A stretch of 64,000 bases of DNA from positions 2,707,649 through 2,771,648 of the forward strand of contig CP075368.1 in the NCBI GenBank assembly GCA_019454185.1. The letters are read 5' to 3'. The notes beneath the pieces were generated by a model. The model was given only the letters and a program-made list of their open reading frames with translations. It did not search any database and had not been told where the DNA came from. Positions 60,542-64,000 of the stretch are shown one piece after another. This stretch comes from Phycisphaeraceae bacterium (lineage in GTDB: Bacteria > Planctomycetota > Phycisphaerae > Phycisphaerales > UBA1924). Made by a program: the position numbers and the translations under genes. The stretch's first letter is position 1. Each line of letters begins with the position of its first letter.

Positions 60542-61981
60542 ATGCGCAAGAACCCGGACACACGCAATCGTCGCGCCTGGATGGGCCACCTCGCAGCAGG
60601 GCTCATCGGCATCGGAACCGCCGTGTCGCCCATGACCGCGCTCGCCCAGTCCAAAGCCCCCGAGCGAGTCGCCGCGACCGATCAGGTCATCTTCAACTCC
60701 GGAAGAATCGTTGAAGGGAAGATCCTCAGCGAGACCGACTCGAAACTCAAGATGCTCGTCGTGATCGGCGGCATGTCCGTCGAGACCGAGTACGACAAGT
60801 CGGAGATCCTCTCGATCAAGCGTGACGCCATCACGCCCGAGAGCGTCGATGCCGCGCCCGCGTCTACACAGACTCGCCCCGCCGCCCGCTCCTCCTCACC
60901 GGTCAACCCGGTCGCAGACGGCACCAAGGTCTACACCATCCATCTCAAGGGCTGGTTCGGCGAAGACATCTCGCAGACACCCCTGCGCGAAGCCGTGCGC
61001 GACGCTCGCCAGAATCAGGCCGATTACCTGATCGTCATCATGGAGAACGATTGGGACATGAAGCGGTTCGGCAACCTCGGCGAGATCCCCAACGAGGTCG
61101 GATTCTTCGATCAGTTCCGGCGCGCCGAGGACATGGACCCGATCTTCACCGTCGAAATCCCCCGCGAGTGGGAGAAGCAGCCCAAGGTCGTCTTCTGGGT
61201 CAAGCGCGCCATGGGCGGCGCGGCGTTCCTTCCCCTCGTATGCAAGGACATCTACTTCTCCAGCGACGCCAAACTCGGAGGCATCGGCGGACTGGAGAAG
61301 TCCTTCGGCTCCACCGGCGACGAGGTCGTCCGCGAGAAACAGTTCTCGCTCCGCATCGGACGCGCCGAGGGCATGGCCATCACCGGCGGCTACGACCCCC
61401 GACTCATCAGGGCCCTCGCCCGCACCGAGTATGTCCTCTCCGTCGGCTTTGAGGGTGGCCGGCCCGTCTACCACGAGGGCATGCCCCGCGCCGACAGAGG
61501 CGAGATCCTCCTCACCGACGACGGCGAGGGAGAGAACGAGGACAACATCCAGCAACTCGCCAGAGGTGAGGGCAACGACAACCTGACGCTCAAGGCCGAT
61601 ATCGCCTACAAGATCGGCGTCTCCAAGGGCACCGTCGACTCGCTCGAAGACCTCATGCGCGAACTCGGCATCGCCCGCACATACACCGTTATCCCGGGCA
61701 AGAGCGACCAGATCTTCAAGAACTGGAGCGAGGGACTGCAACGCGCCTCACGCGACAGCCGCAGAATCTGGGAGGACTTCCAGCGTATCCAGGTGGGCGG
61801 CTCTTACGAAGAGCGCAAGCGCGCCCGGGGCCAGCAGATCCGCCTCCTCGACGATCTCGAGAAGGTCCTCCGACGCTACGAGGAAGCCCTGAACCCGGGC
61901 CAGCTCGGCCTGCCCGGCATCGGAGACATCGGCATCCTCCGCGAGCGGATCAAGCTCGAACAGCTCCGCGACCGCAAGTGA
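60542..61981 (+). CDS. Secreted ClpP/S49-fold protein, predicted pseudoprotease
   Basis: This encodes 479 residues from ATG 60542 (AAGGAACC upstream). A signal peptide (to about 36) is followed by a small strand-rich module (IFNSGRIVEGKILSETDSK; residues 50-95) and then a ClpP/SppA-like crotonase-fold domain (about 130-330: KVVFWVKRAMGGAAFLPLVCKDIYFSSDAKLG). Aligned with the next gene, the position of its nucleophilic Ser191 is Gly225, and its HVNSGGG oxyanion segment is replaced by IMENDWD. The C-terminal part (about 340-479) is helical. It is probably an inactive paralogue, perhaps a regulator or partner of the downstream protein. Confidence 0.7.
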   Translation: MRKNPDTRNRRAWMGHLAAGLIGIGTAVSPMTALAQSKAPERVAATDQVIFNSGRIVEGKILSETDSKLKMLVVIGGMSVETEYDKSEILSIKRDAITPESVDAAPASTQTRPAARSSSPVNPVADGTKVYTIHLKGWFGEDISQTPLREAVRDARQNQADYLIVIMENDWDMKRFGNLGEIPNEVGFFDQFRRAEDMDPIFTVEIPREWEKQPKVVFWVKRAMGGAAFLPLVCKDIYFSSDAKLGGIGGLEKSFGSTGDEVVREKQFSLRIGRAEGMAITGGYDPRLIRALARTEYVLSVGFEGGRPVYHEGMPRADRGEILLTDDGEGENEDNIQQLARGEGNDNLTLKADIAYKIGVSKGTVDSLEDLMRELGIARTYTVIPGKSDQIFKNWSEGLQRASRDSRRIWEDFQRIQVGGSYEERKRARGQQIRLLDDLEKVLRRYEEALNPGQLGLPGIGDIGILRERIKLEQLRDRK

Positions 61982-62015
61982 TCGACCACATCCGCCGCAC
62001 GAGACAGCACACCAC

Positions 62016-63311
62016 GTGAGCAACACCACCATGCACCACACCATGAGCAGATTCGCAACGCTCTTTCTTCTCGCCATCGTCGCGATCGCAACCCTCTTTA
62101 CGAACGTCGCCTCCGCCATCGACAAGGTCCACCTCAAGAACGGAACCGTCGTCGAGGGCACCGTCGAGCAGGAGATCGACGGCAACGTCTGGATTCTCGT
62201 GAAGATCGGCGGCGTCGAGCAGCGCCAGTTCCTCCGCGCCGCCGAGGTCGATCGCGTCGAACGCGACGCCGGAACCCCGGTGGCCCGACCCACGACCTCC
62301 ACGCCCTCTCAGACACAGCCACGAATCTCCACGACCGATCGCTCCAAACGGGCCGCGATCATCACGCTCGGCGAGGGCGGCGATAAGAACATGGTCGGCG
62401 TCTACATGACCGCCGACATCCTCAAGCGACTCATCCCCGTGCTCGAGGAAGAGAACATCGGCATCGTCGTCTTCCATGTGAACTCAGGCGGCGGGCTCCT
62501 TCTCGAGATCCAGCGCCTCTCCGACATCATCCACAACGAGTACAAGCCGCGCTTCCGCGTCGCCGCATGGATCGAATCCGCCATCTCCGCCGCCGCCATG
62601 ACAGCGCACTGCATCGAGGACATCTACTTCATGCCCCAGGGCAACTACGGCGCGTGCACGGGCTGGTTCGGCGCACTGCAGGCCGTCAAGGATCGCGAGC
62701 TCGAAGAGGTCCTCTACATGATGGAGAAGATCTCCGCCCGGGGCGGCTACGACCCCCAGATCATGCGCTCCATGCAGATCATGGAGCCCCTCACATGCTC
62801 CATCGACTCGAACGGCGACGTGAAGTGGTACAACTCGCTCGACGGCGATCACGTCGTCAACCCCGAGAACCGCATCCTCACGTTCAACGCCGTCGATGCC
62901 GAGCGATTCAAGTTCAGCAAGGGAACCGCCGCGAACGTCGATGAACTCGCCCGCGCCATGGGCCTCACCGAGGTCGAATGGGTCGGCACGCCCCGCACCG
63001 GATACCTCTGGCCGATCTCGAAGGCCGAGGACATCAACATGAAGTACCGCTCGCAGGTCTACACCGACGAGACCGCGCTGCGCCAGTACATGGACACCTA
63101 CAACAACGCCGTGAACGCCGCACGCTCCGACCAGGACCGCACCCGGCGCGGCGCGATGGTCGGACGAGCCCGCGACGCCCTTCGTCGGATGGTCCGCGTC
63201 GTCAAGAACAACCCCAACACCGCGCTCCTCACCTTCAACGCGCTCGACGAGAAGGAGTTCCAGCGCTGGGTGGACGACCAGGAGCAGATGCTCCGCGATC
63301 TCATGCGTTGA
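62016..63311 (+). CDS. Secreted ClpP/S49-fold serine protease-like protein
   Basis: This encodes 431 residues from GTG 62016; ATG codons at 62031 and 62043 are alternatives and the signal peptide (SRFATLFLLAIVAIATLF) fits any of them. A small beta module (KNGTVVEGTVEQEIDG; about 41-85) precedes a SppA/NfeD-like serine protease domain: HVNSGGG (residues 154-160) forms the oxyanion loop and IESAISAAAM contains the nucleophile Ser191, followed by EDIYFMPQGNYGACTG. Such enzymes cleave signal peptides or membrane-protein fragments. It lies 34 bases after its Ser-less paralogue, the same layout, so the two are a duplicated pair. A strong terminator follows. Confidence 0.75.
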   Translation: MSNTTMHHTMSRFATLFLLAIVAIATLFTNVASAIDKVHLKNGTVVEGTVEQEIDGNVWILVKIGGVEQRQFLRAAEVDRVERDAGTPVARPTTSTPSQTQPRISTTDRSKRAAIITLGEGGDKNMVGVYMTADILKRLIPVLEEENIGIVVFHVNSGGGLLLEIQRLSDIIHNEYKPRFRVAAWIESAISAAAMTAHCIEDIYFMPQGNYGACTGWFGALQAVKDRELEEVLYMMEKISARGGYDPQIMRSMQIMEPLTCSIDSNGDVKWYNSLDGDHVVNPENRILTFNAVDAERFKFSKGTAANVDELARAMGLTEVEWVGTPRTGYLWPISKAEDINMKYRSQVYTDETALRQYMDTYNNAVNAARSDQDRTRRGAMVGRARDALRRMVRVVKNNPNTALLTFNALDEKEFQRWVDDQEQMLRDLMR

Positions 63312-63333
63312 TCGACTCCTCACTTGCACTCAG

Positions 63334-63365
63334 AGAGGGCGGGACGCACACGCGCTCCGCCCTCT
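63334..63365 (+). terminator. Rho-independent terminator
   Basis: AGAGGGCGG (63334-63342) pairs with CCGCCCTCT (63357-63365), followed by TTCATTCT. It lies 23 bases after the stop of the ClpP/S49-type gene. Confidence 0.8.
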
Positions 63366-63461
63366 TTCATTCTGCACCGCGCTCAGGACATGAAGCCGCG
63401 TCCCCGATCGTGTACCATCACGCCCGATCACGGAACCAGTCGCACGGAGGCAACCGACGAG

Positions 63462-64000
63462 ATGCAGACACACGCAGCCACCGATTTCGTACCCATGTCA
63501 CTGAACGGCGCGGACCTCTCGCAGGTCGTGCCCCTCATCGAAGATCTCCTCAATCGACCCATCGACTCCGAAGAGGCGTTCGATCGCTGGCTGCTCGACC
63601 GCTCCGAACTCGATGCGGCCCTCAGCGAGGCCGCCGCCAATCTCTACATCTCCATGACCTGCGACACCGCCGACACAGCCAAGGCCGAGGCGTACACCCG
63701 CTACATCGAGACCGTGCCCCCCGCGATCAAGCCCCTCGCCTTCCGCCTCGATCAGCGTCACGTCGATCTCGTCGGGCGCTTCCCGCGCACCGATCCGGCC
63801 CGCGCCTCCCGCTACGCGTTGCTCGATCGTGACACCCGCGCCGAGGTCGAGATCTTCCGCGAAGCCAACGTGCCGATCCAGACCGAACTCGAGAAGCTCG
63901 CGCAGCAGTACCAGACCACCATCGGCGCCATGACAGTCGTCTTCGACGGGCAGGAGCGAACCCTGCCCCAGATGGGCGTCTACCAGGAATCGACGGATCG
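63462..64000 (+). CDS. M3-family oligoendopeptidase, N-terminal part (3' end outside window)
   Basis: The frame opens at ATG 63462, behind CGGAGGCAACC, and runs off the right edge with about 179 visible residues. The N-terminal sequence (PIDSEEAFDRWLLDRSELDAALSEAAANLYISMTC) and ERTLPQMGVYQ match the helical N-domain of M3 oligoendopeptidase F-type enzymes, which digest short peptides in the cytoplasm. The catalytic HExGH lies beyond the window, so the call rests on N-terminal similarity. There is no signal peptide. Confidence 0.75.
   Translation, partial: MQTHAATDFVPMSLNGADLSQVVPLIEDLLNRPIDSEEAFDRWLLDRSELDAALSEAAANLYISMTCDTADTAKAEAYTRYIETVPPAIKPLAFRLDQRHVDLVGRFPRTDPARASRYALLDRDTRAEVEIFREANVPIQTELEKLAQQYQTTIGAMTVVFDGQERTLPQMGVYQESTD

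Overview
The window is GC-rich, gene-dense chromosomal DNA that reads as a planctomycete, most likely of the Phycisphaerae/Phycisphaerales. This is an inference from gene content. Pointers are an H-X9-DG prepilin-type protein, three PEP-CTERM-like short tails (VPxPG...RRRR), three secreted proteins ending in a two-repeat 'GC-type' dockerin (final residues Gly-Cys), membrane proteins with a CxxCxYD...CPECG zinc ribbon, a TPR protein carrying RNA polymerase alpha-CTD domains, and DUF1579, DUF1080 and PHP/glycosyltransferase genes. No tRNA, rRNA, CRISPR array, integrase or intact insertion sequence was seen.

Layout. 1-3721: accessory cell-surface genes (prepilin-like fragment, PEP-CTERM-like protein, LamG-like protein whose 3' end is disrupted by a repeat, DUF1444-like protein). 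4.0-6.1 kb: acpP-fabF with a recognisable promoter, then an isolated fliN. 6.4-11 kb: two large secreted proteases (subtilisin, then HExxH metalloprotease) sharing one C-terminal cassette. 11-17.6 kb, minus strand: pdxA, a MATE exporter, the TPR/tandem alpha-CTD protein, an HExxH membrane protein and two unknowns. 17.7-19.9 kb: three overlapping zinc-ribbon membrane genes. 20-23 kb: speA behind REP-like hairpins, then a lower-GC FRG-domain gene. 23.5 kb: a decayed IS5-type transposase. 24-26.5 kb: HEAT lipoprotein, coiled-coil protein, ABC ATPase. 26.6-31.8 kb: epimerase, RNase R, M32 carboxypeptidase. 32-35.4 kb: PEP-CTERM protein and S9 peptidase. 35.5-40.8 kb: an envelope operon of LptF/G-like permease, ArnT-like transferase, PAP2 phosphatase and a second LptF/G-like permease. 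40.9-45.7 kb: TlpA-like thioredoxin, DUF6614-like protein, PadR regulator divergent from a DUF1080 hydrolase, and a dockerin-tailed beta-propeller. 45.8-57.8 kb, minus strand: PHP/GT4 fusion, orphan DUF104 antitoxin, TIGR03546/TIGR03545-like fusion, DASS transporter, sulfotransferase, two DUF1579 proteins and a degenerate RibBA. 58-64 kb, plus strand: His/Met-rich PEP-CTERM protein, carboxymuconolactone decarboxylase-like protein, CCA/poly(A) nucleotidyltransferase, a pair of ClpP/S49-fold secreted proteins (one lacking the catalytic Ser) and the start of an M3 oligoendopeptidase.

How the genes fit together. Several units share a theme of envelope and secretion: tagged exoproteins, lipid transport and modification, and envelope proteases. 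The most notable observations are the alpha-CTD protein, the RibBA that has lost its zinc Cys and a metal-binding His, the active/pseudo-protease pair, the Lpt-GT-PAP2 operon, and a family of short dispersed repeats that has altered the 3' ends of two genes.
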